A DNA stretch of 23,618 bases, from NCBI GenBank assembly GCA_904501975.1, contig CAJGCZ010000038.1, positions 1-23,618 on the forward strand, written 5' to 3'. This document shows, one piece after another, positions 23,466 to 23,618 of this stretch (positions are counted from its first letter, which is position 1; each line of letters starts with the position of its first letter). The notes under the pieces were generated by a model. That model did not search any database and was not told where the DNA came from. It worked only from the letters and a program-made list of their open reading frames with translations. Both the position numbers and the translations under genes were made by a program. The DNA comes from an uncultured Akkermansia sp. (GTDB taxonomy: Bacteria; Verrucomicrobiota; Verrucomicrobiia; Verrucomicrobiales; Akkermansiaceae).

Positions 23466-23618
23466 TGAGCAGGAGAGGCTGAATTGCAAGACCAAATGCG
23501 ACAGTAAGTGATTTTTCTTCTATTTAGGCTGCAAATTTGATAAAATGGAGCTTTTCTGTACGTGCCATGAGGCGAGCAGATTTTCCTTTAAAGATGCGTC
23601 GAGGGTAACGGTTCATCC
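23466..23618. other. Right edge, no certain gene
   Basis: This tail is AT-richer than the genes before it and shows no clear terminator. Two short open frames run into the window edge. On the plus strand an ATG at 23545 (M-E-L-F-C-T-C-H-E-A-S) stays open to the end. On the minus strand a frame from the edge stops at 23524 and reads as a basic peptide ending K-L-H-F-I-K-F-A-A. They overlap, so at most one is likely real. Neither can be judged without the neighbouring sequence. Confidence 0.3.

Overview
The window looks like a chromosomal piece of a Verrucomicrobiota bacterium, perhaps an Akkermansia relative. The main reason is the 2,873-residue secreted protein at the left. It is built from autotransporter-associated beta-strand repeats and ends in a PEP-CTERM sorting signal (VPEP, hydrophobic stretch, RRRRK), a pairing common in that phylum. 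Lineage is an inference from protein style. I see no rRNA, tRNA, CRISPR array or transposase.

Layout. 1-672 is gene-free and holds a large inverted array of GC-rich hairpin modules followed by an AT-rich leader. 673-9294 is the giant surface protein, closed by a strong terminator. 9428-11180 is a DUF1810 gene followed by a three-helix membrane protein. 11262-12593 is a MATE-family transporter. 12594-13075 is gene-free and carries a terminator, a second hairpin and copy 1 of a 198-bp repeat element. 13076-13870 is a metallo-beta-lactamase-fold protein. It converges on a minus-strand secreted protein with two aspartyl-protease motifs (13898-14782) and a minus-strand secreted thioredoxin-fold protein (14918-15862). 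Copy 2 of the 198-bp element lies at 15947-16144. It is followed by a short-chain dehydrogenase (16229-16936) and an unknown protein (16958-17554).

From 17.6 kb to 23.5 kb, nearly every gene encodes an exported, lipid-anchored or membrane protein that I do not recognise. There are five predicted lipoproteins, one secreted protein and two membrane proteins. Two of the lipoproteins (18301-19023 and 20271-21017) are clear paralogues with strongly conserved motifs at both ends. The genes are packed as short operons (17610 to 20223, 20271 to 21725, 22102 to 23465). This is the best candidate here for an undescribed cell-envelope locus, but its function cannot be read from sequence.

Two patterns run across the window. 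First, many genes are preceded by good sigma70-type promoters whose -10 box lies only 6-8 nt before the ATG, which predicts leaderless or nearly leaderless mRNAs. Convincing Shine-Dalgarno sequences are rare. Second, the gene-free stretches carry modular palindromic repeats. The two 198-bp elements share a 79-nt core (76 identical) but have different terminal inverted repeats, each made of four degenerate 7-bp units, and they show hints of base-pair covariation.
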